Shown piece by piece: positions 15,725 through 23,376 of a stretch of 52,813 bases of DNA. Below the pieces are notes generated by a model, which ran no database searches, was not told where the DNA came from, and was given only the letters and a program-made list of their open reading frames with translations. Source of the DNA: Bacillus_CJ salitolerans (GTDB lineage: Bacteria; Bacillota; Bacilli; Bacillales; SA4); the NCBI RefSeq assembly GCF_042680805.1, contig NZ_JBHUEM010000023.1:1-52813 (forward strand). Direction: 5' to 3'. A program made the translations under genes and the position numbers. The number at the start of each line of letters is the position of its first letter. Positions within the stretch are counted from its first letter, which is position 1.

Positions 15725-16771
15725 ATGAATGAACAGTTACATTTAAATGTTGCATTGCTCAAAAGAAGTGTACCCAATTTAACATCGGCAGCCCGTGCGG
15801 TCGGATTACGTCCAGCGACTGTATCAAATCTTTGTACGGGGAAGATTCCGGTTGGGAGAGCGGAAGTCAAAACATTAGTTGCCCTCGCTAATCTTGCGAA
15901 CTGTACACTTGATGATCTCATCATTCGAGGTAACGCCGTTAAAATGATTGAAACAGGCATTAAAGTACTTGATGTGTTCGCTCCACTAGTTCAAGGCGGT
16001 ACGATTGGATTTGTAGCAAGAGCTCAAATGGGACAGCAGGTACTCGTGGCGGAATTATTTTATAGGTTAAAGGAACAAGGATTTACGTCGATATTTTACC
16101 AAACAACAGAAAATCATGAAGTAGTAACAGATATAAGGGAATCGGTAGATTTCGTTGGAAATAGTATGGATGATGTAGTTACCTTTATTTCAAAAGTGGA
16201 AGATAAGGATAAAATTCTGCTTGCTTCAGAGCGATCTGCGATTGAATCAGGAGATATATATGAAACAAAAGATAGACTACAAACTATTGGAGTAACATCT
16301 ATCACGACGATGTTATTTGATCCAAGCGGGGAAGCGGTAGATGAAGAAGACCCGTTTGGCCCACTAGATACACTTTGGTCCTTCGATATGGATTTAGTTG
16401 CAAGAAGAATTTACCCCGGCGTTAATCCTATTTCATCGACCTCAATTTTATTAGAAGATGCACTGCTAGACACAAATCATTTAACGATACAAAGAAGAGC
16501 GAGAAAATTTTTACGACGGTACCGTGAAATTAGATTTCTAGTTAATGCAATCGGTCTTGATAAAATTCATGAAGCAGATGTCCATCATTTTAATAGAGGA
16601 GCACGATTGGAGGCATTCCTGTCACAGGCTTTCTATATAGCTGAGCCAGTTACAGGAAAACCCGGTGAATATGTGTCCCTACATGATAGCCTTCATAGCA
16701 TTCAAGCCATTCTAGATGGTGCTGCGGATTCGATAGAAGTTGATCAGCTTTTATACATTGGTAAGCTATAA
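15725..16771 (+). CDS. HTH domain fused to a degenerate F1-ATPase beta-like domain
   Basis: A 348-residue protein with two parts. Residues about 8-66 form a Cro/XRE-type helix-turn-helix (LTSAARAVGLRPATVSNLCTG). Residues about 76-346 align by eye with the catalytic and C-terminal domains of F1 ATP synthase beta: ETGIKVLDVFAPLVQGG, GVNPISSTS, LRRYREI, FLSQAFYIAEPVTGKPGEYV. The P-loop is lost: where beta has GGAGVGKT this protein has VARAQMGQQ (98-106), and the catalytic GER glutamate is not evident. ATP hydrolysis is therefore unlikely. It is probably a transcription factor using an F1-beta fold to sense or assemble. A ribosome site (AAGGAG) precedes the ATG. A DUF1992 gene follows after 17 bases. 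Confidence 0.75.
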   Translation: MNEQLHLNVALLKRSVPNLTSAARAVGLRPATVSNLCTGKIPVGRAEVKTLVALANLANCTLDDLIIRGNAVKMIETGIKVLDVFAPLVQGGTIGFVARAQMGQQVLVAELFYRLKEQGFTSIFYQTTENHEVVTDIRESVDFVGNSMDDVVTFISKVEDKDKILLASERSAIESGDIYETKDRLQTIGVTSITTMLFDPSGEAVDEEDPFGPLDTLWSFDMDLVARRIYPGVNPISSTSILLEDALLDTNHLTIQRRARKFLRRYREIRFLVNAIGLDKIHEADVHHFNRGARLEAFLSQAFYIAEPVTGKPGEYVSLHDSLHSIQAILDGAADSIEVDQLLYIGKL

Positions 16772-16788
16772 CCTTTTGGAGGGATTAT

Positions 16789-17220
16789 ATGAAAAAAGAT
16801 GAGATTGGCTCTAGAGAAAAAGCAAAAAACATTATGATGTCTGATCAATCCACTAGTAATTTCACTTGGTTTTATGAAGACCATATTACAAGCATAGTTC
16901 GGAGAGCAGAAAAAGAAGGACAGTTTGATGAAATAAAGGGAAAAGAGCTAAACACAGATTATGATTTAAGCTACAACCCTGATAAACAATTAAACAAAGT
17001 ATTAAAGGATAATGAAGTGCTACCAAGATGGGTGGAGCTTGGACGGGAGATCGATCGTTTGAAATCTGATCTGGCTTTTTATAAAGATGAGTACAACATT
17101 AAAAGGACGATTCAGGCGATAAATAAGAAGGTAATGGATTATAATCTTTGTGCACCGAGAACCTCTCAAAAGGCTGGTATTCATTTGGAGAGCTATTTAA
17201 ATAAAATATTGGGGAGATGA
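16789..17220 (+). CDS. DUF1992 (DnaJ-homologue C28-like) protein
   Basis: A 143-residue protein whose residues about 24-90 match the DUF1992 domain: IVRRAEKEGQFDEIKGK, then NKVLKDNEVLPRWVELGREI, which corresponds to the family pattern of A-x-x-x-G-x-F-D-x-L-x-G-K-G and L-K-N-x-x-x-x-P. The rest is helical with heptad character. Members are found as DNAJC28-like proteins in many organisms, without a known activity. GGAGGG precedes the ATG. It is co-transcribed with the HTH-F1beta fusion, so the two are likely functional partners. Confidence 0.7.
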   Translation: MKKDEIGSREKAKNIMMSDQSTSNFTWFYEDHITSIVRRAEKEGQFDEIKGKELNTDYDLSYNPDKQLNKVLKDNEVLPRWVELGREIDRLKSDLAFYKDEYNIKRTIQAINKKVMDYNLCAPRTSQKAGIHLESYLNKILGR

Positions 17221-17222
17221 CA

Positions 17223-17311
17223 ATGAATATTTTTGATTTACCAACTTTTTCTCAGATGTTCCTTATGGTGAGGCAGATGGTAAGACATTAATGCTAGATA
17301 TCAGCGCGTAG
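17223..17311 (+). pseudogene. N-terminal remnant of an alpha/beta-hydrolase (esterase)
   Basis: The frame from ATG 17223 reads MNIFDLPTFSQ, then continues uselessly to a TAA at 17289-17291. In the +2 frame the sequence continues as SDVPYGEADGKTLMLDISA and stops at 17309-17311. D-V-x-Y-G-x-A-D-G-K-x-L-x-L-D is the usual N-terminal segment of carboxylesterase/BD-FAE-type hydrolases. The gene has thus suffered a frameshift and loss of everything after about 30 codons. GGGGAG just before the start suggests it was once the third gene of the HTH-DUF1992 unit. Confidence 0.55.
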
Positions 17312-17435
17312 AATCCTGGTGAGGTACGGAGTAAGGGAGACACTGCAGGTGCATAGCATCAAGCAAGCTTCGTACAACACGAGAAAAGGGTCAAACCCAC
17401 CAGATAAATATAACAACAATAAGAACCAAAAAATA
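17312..17435. other. Unassigned stretch with richer GC than its surroundings
   Basis: This stretch between the esterase remnant and a hairpin is purine-rich and less AT-rich than its flanks, and contains AGTAAGGGAGACACTGCAGG. It is not open in any frame. It could be a fragment of a structured RNA or of a mobile element that truncated the esterase; I cannot identify it. Confidence 0.3.
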
Positions 17436-17484
17436 AAAGGGTTATCAAAGGTCAGTTACGTGACTTTTTGATAGCCCTTTATTA
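17436..17484 (-). terminator. Long hairpin, terminator
   Basis: AAAGGGTTATCAAA (17436-17449) pairs with TTTGATAGCCCTTT (17467-17480, one G-T), topped by GTCA/TGAC. The T-rich tail is on the minus-strand side, so it mainly serves the gene at 17554-17691. Confidence 0.7.
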
Positions 17485-17553
17485 GGTAGTAGGTAGATTT
17501 TTCTCATAATTAACTTCTAAAATATTCATTCTCTTGATTCGTCTGAAGGTTGT

Positions 17554-17691
17554 CTATTCCTCTATACTTGCCTCCACGCCGTCTTCCACGATTGTGTGAA
17601 GCTCATTCCAAAAGTAATCATCTTCTTCCACAGATTCACAGACGATTGGATCAAAATCTACTTGTTTTGGATGGTTTTCGTTGCCTTCCAT
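17554..17691 (-). CDS. Small acidic protein of unknown function (45 aa)
   Basis: A 45-residue protein, MEGNENHPKQVDFDPIVCES followed by a Glu/Asp-rich tail with a single FWNE motif. It is strongly acidic, with one cysteine and no membrane segment. AGGAGG lies nine bases upstream of the ATG and a terminator hairpin lies downstream, which supports expression. It lies 63 bases after the Nudix gene and may be co-transcribed with it. I do not recognise a family. Confidence 0.55.
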   Translation of the reverse strand: MEGNENHPKQVDFDPIVCESVEEDDYFWNELHTIVEDGVEASIEE

Positions 17692-17754
17692 TCATTATTC
17701 CTCCTATGGAAAAAATTGAGTGAAGTTCTAACTACCTCTTAATATGTGTGTTAT

Positions 17755-18252
17755 TCAATTTTTCATTCGAAGGGCTTCCTTTAAGGCAAGTAATGAGAGC
17801 TCATGATCATCTATAATATAAGGATACTCCTCTGGTTCAACCCATATTCTACAAGTGGTTTCATGCTCTCTTTGAAAGGGTAGACACTCTATGATATCCA
17901 TTCGGTAATACAGTTGGTATCCGATTAGAGGATATTTTCCGTTTTGGTCATACAAGGGATTTTCTTCATGACTTACTTCAATCATTCCAACTAATTGAAT
18001 GTTGCCTCTAACAGAAGCTTCTTCATACGCTTCTCGGTGGAAGGCTTCTTCTGGTGTTTCTCCTTTTTCAATGTGACCGCCGGGGTTATTAAACCCTCTT
18101 CCTTTTACATGAACTACTACCATTTTTCCTTTCTCGAAACAGAGTCCATGAACACTAGTAATCTTTGAAGGATCAGGCAGCACCTTTACAGGAATCCATG
18201 TGAGCTTCACATAGTTTTCATCCCAATTCACATAAATTGAATTATTATCCAA
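17755..18252 (-). CDS. Nudix hydrolase
   Basis: A 165-residue Nudix-family enzyme cleaving a nucleoside-diphosphate-linked substrate. The Nudix box begins at G59: GHIEKGETPEEAFHREAYEE, then ASV. All metal-binding glutamates are present (E74, E77, E78); the usual Gly near the end of the box is Ser. A TTG start at 18252 is the only visible one, with AAAGGA about 12 bases upstream, so the exact N-terminus is uncertain. The substrate is unknown. The NTF2-like gene lies 16 bases upstream in the same direction. Confidence 0.85.
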   Translation of the reverse strand: MDNNSIYVNWDENYVKLTWIPVKVLPDPSKITSVHGLCFEKGKMVVVHVKGRGFNNPGGHIEKGETPEEAFHREAYEEASVRGNIQLVGMIEVSHEENPLYDQNGKYPLIGYQLYYRMDIIECLPFQREHETTCRIWVEPEEYPYIIDDHELSLLALKEALRMKN

Positions 18253-18268
18253 AGTTCATTCAGTCCTT

Positions 18269-18697
18269 TTAGAAAATTTCATGTGTATTCTGTTTTAAGG
18301 CACCAAGCTCAAAAAGGATAGCTGCATCACTGTTTTCACACCATAGCCTGCAAACTTTTCCATTTGAAAATTGAAAGATCATGATTCCAGTTTCTTTGAC
18401 TCGCTGGTTCTCGGGTGGAATATTAAACCAACCACCTTTATAGGTCATCCATCCTGTATAACGAACGACAAGCTTATCATTTTGTTCGATCATATCCTCA
18501 ATGGTCCATTCATCGTCTTGAAACACCTTGCGATACCAAACCATAAAATCCTTCATTTTTTCGCGTGTGTTCTCACCACGACGGGAATGATAGATAAAAT
18601 CCTCGGTGGTCAGTTCATCTAGGACTTGTAAGTCTCCTTTAGTAAAATACTCATTGAACCAACGATGTGCGACAGTTTTATACTGCATCTTAATCAT
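18269..18697 (-). CDS. SnoaL/NTF2-like fold protein
   Basis: A 142-residue single-domain protein with the pattern of the SnoaL-like NTF2 superfamily: VAHRWFNEYFTKGDLQVLDE, DFIYHSR, then VVRYTGWMTYKGG and ETGIMIFQFSNGKVCRLWCE. Members are ester cyclases, isomerases or ligand-binding proteins, so a precise role cannot be given. AAGGAGGCGATC lies just before the ATG, one of the best ribosome sites in the region. It probably forms a two- or three-gene unit with the Nudix and small acidic genes. Confidence 0.75.
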   Translation of the reverse strand: MIKMQYKTVAHRWFNEYFTKGDLQVLDELTTEDFIYHSRRGENTREKMKDFMVWYRKVFQDDEWTIEDMIEQNDKLVVRYTGWMTYKGGWFNIPPENQRVKETGIMIFQFSNGKVCRLWCENSDAAILFELGALKQNTHEIF

Positions 18698-18859
18698 AAG
18701 ATCGCCTCCTTATCCTATGAATTCTCTTAGTATTTCAACTTTCCTGTGATAAAAAGGTGACAATCTAGTTACATTTAAATAATGTTGTGACTACGTAGGA
18801 CTAGTCATATTCCAAAATGTGGTATATACTAAAAGTAATAATGAAAGGGGTGATGATAG

Positions 18860-18925
18860 ATGTTTGTTGAAACCAATAAGTATTCAAAGTATCTGTCCTC
18901 ACCAATCGATTTCTCTTCTATGTAG
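18860..18925 (+). CDS. Putative leader peptide (21 aa)
   Basis: A short frame, MFVETNKYSKYLSSPIDFSS then M and stop, starts at ATG 18860 with AAAGGGGTG eight bases upstream. Its last third overlaps the left arm of a hairpin (CTGTCCTC, 18893-18900, with GAGGACAG, 18929-18936). A terminator-like hairpin follows at 18977-18999 and the phosphotransferase gene starts at 19070. This layout fits ribosome-controlled attenuation. The peptide itself has no known homologue. Confidence 0.4.
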   Translation: MFVETNKYSKYLSSPIDFSSM

Positions 18926-19005
18926 CCCGAGGACAGGTATGGTCCTGAGCTTTTTACATCATAAAAAAATCTTTCAGGCCAAGAGGTATCTTCTTGGTCA
19001 TTTTT
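18893..19005 (+). promoter_or_regulatory. Attenuator-like leader with alternative hairpins
   Basis: Hairpin 1 pairs 18893-18900 with 18929-18936 (8 bp). Hairpin 2 re-uses part of its right arm: AGGAC (18930-18934) with GTCCT (18942-18946), so the two exclude each other. Hairpin 3, GGCCAAGA (18977-18984) with TCTTGGTC (18992-18999), is followed by ATTTTTATT and looks like an intrinsic terminator placed before the phosphotransferase gene. Confidence 0.45.
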
Positions 19006-19069
19006 ATTGCATGAAAGGCTCCATTACTTATTGAAAAAATAGAATCAATAAAAATTGGAGATGAATCGT

Positions 19070-20050
19070 ATGTTAAAACTAAGTATGATGAACAAAATCG
19101 TGAAAACGGTAGATGAAAATTGGAGAAGTGCCATTGCAGAAACCATTCTCACAAGATGGGGATATGATGAGGGAAGTGTCTATTACTACCGGGGAAGTGC
19201 CAATTTTATTTTTGTGTTTAAGAGAGATGGTAAACGATATTTCCTTAGATTTAATCACTCCTCGGAACGAAATTTTGACGAAATACATGATGAATTAAGA
19301 ATAGTAAATTACTTACATGAACATGGTGTGAAGGTCGCCTTACCAGAAATATCGAGACATAATCAGCTAATAGAATCCGTTGATACAGATCATGGTCTGT
19401 TTTATTCAGTTGTATTTGAAGCTCTAGAAGGGAACCATTGGGATATTGAAAACTTAAAAGAAGAGGATTATTATTCATGGGGCCGTGCTTTAGGGAGGTT
19501 ACATCATATTTTTAAAACAATGCCTGATGAATTTACACTTCATCGAAAAAGCTGGTTTGATCAAGTGGAACATATTCAGCCCTACTTAACTTCTAATGAA
19601 AAAGAGGGTCTTCGGGTTCTCGTTGAAAAAATGAAAGCTATTCCTGTCTCGAATGAAAATTATGGGTCGATTCATTTTGACTTTGAATTAGATAATATCA
19701 TATGGAATAACAATGAGGTTTCAATATTAGATTTTGATGATTGCTCTAGAAATTGGTATGTTGCGGACATCGTGTATGCATTAAGAGATTTAGAGAAGCT
19801 GGAAGGTAGGATGTTTGACTCTTTTATAGAAGGGTATAAGCATGAGACAGCTCTAGATGAAAGGGTACTGAAACACATAGAAATTTTCAAAGTATTTCAT
19901 CATTATTTCGCGTTAGCGAGATTGGTTAGGTCTGTTGATATTGATGAAAAAGACCTAGTAAATGACAGTTTAAGGGGCTTAAGGAAGAAACTCCTACTAT
20001 ATATTCAATCATATCGAGAGAACATTGATGAAAACACGGAGATTTTATAA
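19070..20050 (+). CDS. Aminoglycoside/homoserine-kinase-type phosphotransferase (APH family)
   Basis: A 326-residue kinase of the APH superfamily. The Brenner-type catalytic motif is intact: H202-F-D204-F-E-L-D-N209, followed by the metal-binding D221-F-D223. The N-lobe has the glycine-containing segment YYYRGSANFIFVF and the ATP lysine region KRYFLRF. ATG 19070 is chosen because GGAG lies nine bases upstream; a TTG at 19055 is less likely. The substrate could be an antibiotic, a sugar or an amino alcohol. The attenuator-like leader favours an inducible resistance-type role, which is inference only. Confidence 0.8.
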   Translation: MLKLSMMNKIVKTVDENWRSAIAETILTRWGYDEGSVYYYRGSANFIFVFKRDGKRYFLRFNHSSERNFDEIHDELRIVNYLHEHGVKVALPEISRHNQLIESVDTDHGLFYSVVFEALEGNHWDIENLKEEDYYSWGRALGRLHHIFKTMPDEFTLHRKSWFDQVEHIQPYLTSNEKEGLRVLVEKMKAIPVSNENYGSIHFDFELDNIIWNNNEVSILDFDDCSRNWYVADIVYALRDLEKLEGRMFDSFIEGYKHETALDERVLKHIEIFKVFHHYFALARLVRSVDIDEKDLVNDSLRGLRKKLLLYIQSYRENIDENTEIL

Positions 20051-20338
20051 GAAATGGTATTCTAAAAGCTTAAACAAGATATAGTTTACTAAACTAACAT
20101 TGGTTATTTAAATTATATATTGATCATATATAATACCGTTTGATTAAAAAGTACCTCTATCTTCAAAGAGTATTTTGAAAAAAAAGGAAAATATAAGTAT
20201 GACTGGAATATTTAAAGGTAACAAATATTTCCAAAGAAGATAGATTTAATACCCAAGGACTTGGCGCAAGCCAAGTTTTTGTAAATGAATAAGAAATGAT
20301 AAACATGATTGTATCTTAGTACAATGTACTATAGTAAA
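20051..20338. other. Intergenic stretch with a GNRA-capped hairpin
   Basis: No gene is seen. ACTTGGC-GCAA-GCCAAGT (20259-20276) followed by TTTTT is a terminator-type hairpin with a GCAA tetraloop. A related hairpin, TTGGC-TCTA-GCCAA plus Ts, lies at 43317-43336; both are preceded by CAAGGAC. Both occur near a copy of the dispersed repeat. Confidence 0.55.
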
Positions 20339-20466
20339 CCAGCTCCAGCGCCCAGCCACTCGAGGTCAAATTACTCTAAATGAGAAAAAGGGGAAAAGCA
20401 CCTCTTTTCTCATTTAGAAACATCTGCTCTACCTTAGGCTAAACGGGGTGCTTGCGCCTTTTGTTC
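20339..20466. repeat. Dispersed structured repeat, copy B
   Basis: Shares CCAGCTCCAGCGCCCAGCC, CGAGGTCAAA, a central hairpin (AAATGAGAAAAGAGG-type arms), CTTAGGCTAAACGGGG and GCCTTTTGTTC with the other copies. It lacks the leading GTGTTTAG segment and the first hairpin insert of copies A and D. Confidence 0.85.
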
Positions 20467-20543
20467 GGTGAATGAATTTCATATAGGGATTCCATTATTT
20501 CAACCTACATATGCAATCTTGTTCAGTCATTTTGACATCGAAA

Positions 20544-21467
20544 TTATTCAAAATACTCCTTATATAACAACTCCTCCTCAAAATCTGCACTTGAGGCACT
20601 CGGGACATTTCGGGGCTCGTAGTTAATGGCTTCCGATGAATATATCGATATATATACTCTACCTTCCATTGATTTTGCTCGTATTAAAATAGGTTGATTG
20701 TAGTTATTTTTGAACGTAAAATCAGGTCCATACCAACTAACTGTAGCATCCCGCCCTGGTGGAACATATGGTACACGTTTACTATGTGAGTATCGTTTTA
20801 CTATCTTTACACCTGCCTGGTCCACAGCATTAAAAAGTGTGGAGGAAACCTGACAAATTCCTCCTCCAATTCCTTCAGACAATTCCCCCTTTACAATAAT
20901 CGGGGCAGGGAGATATCCTCGTTCTTTAGTTCTTTTTCCAACAACCCCATTAAAAGAGAATACTTCTCCAGGAAAAACAACATGATTATTGATAGACTCG
21001 GTAGCGAGACCAATGTTGTGAGTTCGGGTTTTGTTTCTACTATTGAAATAAGTCATATATTGACCAATTCGCTTTACTTTTATAGAAGCGAGCAGTTCAC
21101 TGTCAACTTTAGGGTAAATGGTTAACGTTGGGACCTCTATTAATCGAGGTCCATCTCCATAATAATACTGATGGAATGCTTCTAGTAGTTTTTGATGGTG
21201 CAATCTTCGACCAGCCTGCTCCTTTTGAATAGAACCAGCCTCGTCAATTTTAGCATCGACTGGAGCTATGTAAACCTTCTCCTCCAAATCAAGGATGAAT
21301 TGATAAAATTTTTCGTCATCAATGATAGGAATATCTGGATGTGTAGTTGCAAAATCATTTCTACTAACTGATGCAATGATTTCACCATTAAAATGAACAG
21401 TAAAATTTTCCTCCGTTGATACTTGAAGATGGGGAAAAATAAGTAATAACAATAATAATATTTTCAC
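20544..21467 (-). CDS. VanW family protein (YoaR-like), exported
   Basis: A 307-residue protein with a hydrophobic N-terminus (MKILLLLLLIFPHLQ) as signal or anchor. The VanW domain covers about residues 140-270: HNIGLATESINNHVVFPGE, FSFN, then GIGGGICQVSSTLFNA and HSKRVPYVPPGRDAT are its hallmark segments. VanW proteins accompany some vancomycin-resistance clusters, but most chromosomal copies are unlinked to resistance and their activity is unknown. No van genes are near. It starts at GTG with AGAGGTG upstream. It probably acts at the cell wall. Confidence 0.85.
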   Translation of the reverse strand: MKILLLLLLIFPHLQVSTEENFTVHFNGEIIASVSRNDFATTHPDIPIIDDEKFYQFILDLEEKVYIAPVDAKIDEAGSIQKEQAGRRLHHQKLLEAFHQYYYGDGPRLIEVPTLTIYPKVDSELLASIKVKRIGQYMTYFNSRNKTRTHNIGLATESINNHVVFPGEVFSFNGVVGKRTKERGYLPAPIIVKGELSEGIGGGICQVSSTLFNAVDQAGVKIVKRYSHSKRVPYVPPGRDATVSWYGPDFTFKNNYNQPILIRAKSMEGRVYISIYSSEAINYEPRNVPSASSADFEEELLYKEYFE

Positions 21468-21711
21468 TAGAATAACACCTCTTACTTCTAGTATGACTAG
21501 GAATTCTCCATTTCATGAGGGAAGTGGTGAAAACAGAAATGAGCTAAATCTTGGAAAATGTTATTAAAATGAAAGTTTTTTTTATAAAGTTTGTCTTTAC
21601 ATATACATAATCTGTGGATATACTAACTATATATTAAATAATCAGAATTGTTGAAAGTTTCCAACATCTAGTAAAGTAGGTCGTTGGTAACGAAAAAAGG
21701 AGGTCAAAAGT

Positions 21712-23229
21712 ATGAGTAATCGTCCTCAATGGGGAACGAGAGCAGGATTTATTTTAGCAGCTGTAGGGTCCGCGATAGGGTTAGGAAACATTTGGAGATT
21801 CCCTGCAACTGCTTATGAAAATGGTGGAGGCGCATTCTTTATTCCTTATTTGTTTGCACTTTTAACAGCCGGTATCCCACTATTAATTCTTGAGTTTACG
21901 ATGGGCCATAAGTACCGTGGCTCAGCACCACTTTCTTACGGAAGAATGAACAAAAAATTGGAATGGATTGGCTGGTGGCAGGTAGCTGTTTCTTTTGTCA
22001 TCTCAACCTACTATGCGGTTATTATAGCTTGGGCATTATCTTATACCGTCTTTTCATTTAACCTAAAATGGGGTAGTGACACAGAAGGATTTTTATTTAG
22101 CAACTACTTACAGCTAGCGGAGACACCAGGTCAAATTGGTGGGTTAGTTCCTGGAGTATTCTTACCATTACTAATTGTTTGGGCAGTTACTCTTGGAGTG
22201 TTATTTAAAGGGATTAAAAAGGGAATTGAGGTCGCGAACCGTATTTTCATTCCTACACTAGTTGTACTATTTACTATTATTGTTATCCGTGCCATTACAC
22301 TAGATGGTGCAGCTGAAGGATTAAATGCTTTCTTCACTCCTAGCTGGGATAGTATAATGGATGGGAAAGTTTGGGTAGCAGCTTACGGTCAGATCTTCTT
22401 CAGTTTATCGATAGCTTTTGCCATTATGATTACGTATTCAAGCTATTTACCTAAAAAGTCTGATATTACGAACAACGCATTCATTACTGGTTTTGGTAAC
22501 TCTGCATTTGAGTTATTAGCTGGAATTGGAGTATTTAGTGCATTAGGATTTATGGCTGCCCAAAGTAATATGGCAGTAGAAGATGTTGTAAGTGCTGGGG
22601 TAGGGTTAGCGTTTGTGGTTTTCCCGCAAATCATTAATGAATTCCCTGCATTAAACGGTCTTTTCGGGTTCTTATTCTTTGGTTCTCTCGTATTAGCAGG
22701 TCTCAGCTCGCTAATCTCGATTGTTGAGACATTTGTAGCAGGGGTTCAAGATAAGTTCAAAGTATCCCGTACTAAAGCGGTTCTCTTCGGTGGAGGGTTA
22801 TCAGCTGTAATCTCCATTCTATTTGCAACAAAAGGTGGATTATACTTCTTAGATGTTGCTGATTACTTTATTAATAGCTTTGGTGTAGCATTATCAGGAT
22901 TAGTTCAAGTTATTGCAATTGCTTGGTTTGCGAAAGAGCTTAAGAACCTTCAGACTCATGCAAATGGTGTTTCTGATATCGCGCTTGGTACATGGTGGAA
23001 GGTGTGCCTAGGAATTATAACTCCAGCGGTACTAGGCTACATGATGTTTAAAAATATTCGCACCAACCTAAATCCAGAAACGTACTACGGAGGTTATGAT
23101 TTATCATTCCTACTATCTTCTGGATGGATTGTGGCAATCGGAGCTATCGTTCTTGGATTCGTCTTTACATTCTTTAAGTGGGATAAGGATGAGCTTAAAA
23201 TCCCTGAAAATAAGGAGGTATCTCAATAA
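21712..23229 (+). CDS. Sodium:neurotransmitter symporter (NSS) family transporter
   Basis: A 505-residue, 12-segment sodium-coupled amino-acid transporter of the LeuT fold. The first segment shows the family signature WGTRAGFILAAVGSAIGLGN followed by IWRFP, which forms the unwound substrate and sodium sites. AAAAGGAGGTC precedes the ATG. It is followed, with a one-base TAATG overlap, by a MetS-type small subunit, so the pair resembles the MetP/MetS methionine/alanine importer described in Corynebacterium. The substrate is likely a small neutral amino acid such as methionine or alanine. Confidence 0.92.
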   Translation: MSNRPQWGTRAGFILAAVGSAIGLGNIWRFPATAYENGGGAFFIPYLFALLTAGIPLLILEFTMGHKYRGSAPLSYGRMNKKLEWIGWWQVAVSFVISTYYAVIIAWALSYTVFSFNLKWGSDTEGFLFSNYLQLAETPGQIGGLVPGVFLPLLIVWAVTLGVLFKGIKKGIEVANRIFIPTLVVLFTIIVIRAITLDGAAEGLNAFFTPSWDSIMDGKVWVAAYGQIFFSLSIAFAIMITYSSYLPKKSDITNNAFITGFGNSAFELLAGIGVFSALGFMAAQSNMAVEDVVSAGVGLAFVVFPQIINEFPALNGLFGFLFFGSLVLAGLSSLISIVETFVAGVQDKFKVSRTKAVLFGGGLSAVISILFATKGGLYFLDVADYFINSFGVALSGLVQVIAIAWFAKELKNLQTHANGVSDIALGTWWKVCLGIITPAVLGYMMFKNIRTNLNPETYYGGYDLSFLLSSGWIVAIGAIVLGFVFTFFKWDKDELKIPENKEVSQ

Positions 23230-23336
23230 TGGGCGGAAGTGCAATCGTTATGATGATTGTTGGGATTGTTATTATTTGGGGTGGATTAGCAGTAAGCATT
23301 ACACATGCTGTGAAAAAAGCAAAATCAAATGCTTAG
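23229..23336 (+). CDS. MetS-type small subunit of the NSS transporter (35 aa)
   Basis: A 35-residue protein: MGGSAIVMMIVGIVIIWGGL as a single membrane helix and a short basic tail ending KKAKSNA. The G-I-x-I-x-W-G-G-L pattern matches the MetS family of NSS small subunits. AAGGAGGT (23212-23219) lies inside the transporter gene. The one-base overlap shows tight coupling. It is needed for activity in the Corynebacterium MetPS system (established there, inferred here). Confidence 0.85.
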   Translation: MGGSAIVMMIVGIVIIWGGLAVSITHAVKKAKSNA

Positions 23337-23340
23337 AAAT

Positions 23341-23376
23341 AAAATCGACAGGTCTTAGTGACCTGTCGATTTTTTA
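23341..23376. terminator. Bidirectional terminator
   Basis: AAAATCGACAGGTC (23341-23354) pairs perfectly with GACCTGTCGATTTT (23360-23373), with T runs on both strands. It separates the convergent transporter and lytH units. Confidence 0.9.

Noticed and set aside
18819..19034. 71-aa open frame across the phosphotransferase leader
   Set aside because: It overlaps the better supported leader peptide in another frame and runs through two hairpins; it has no ribosome site.
20213..20242. 14-aa micro-ORF after AAAAGGAAAAT
   Set aside because: It is too short, with no supporting structure or conservation visible.
20544..21467. VanW gene as evidence for vancomycin resistance
   Set aside because: No vanA/B, vanH, vanX or vanS/R genes are nearby, and VanW proteins are common in susceptible bacilli.
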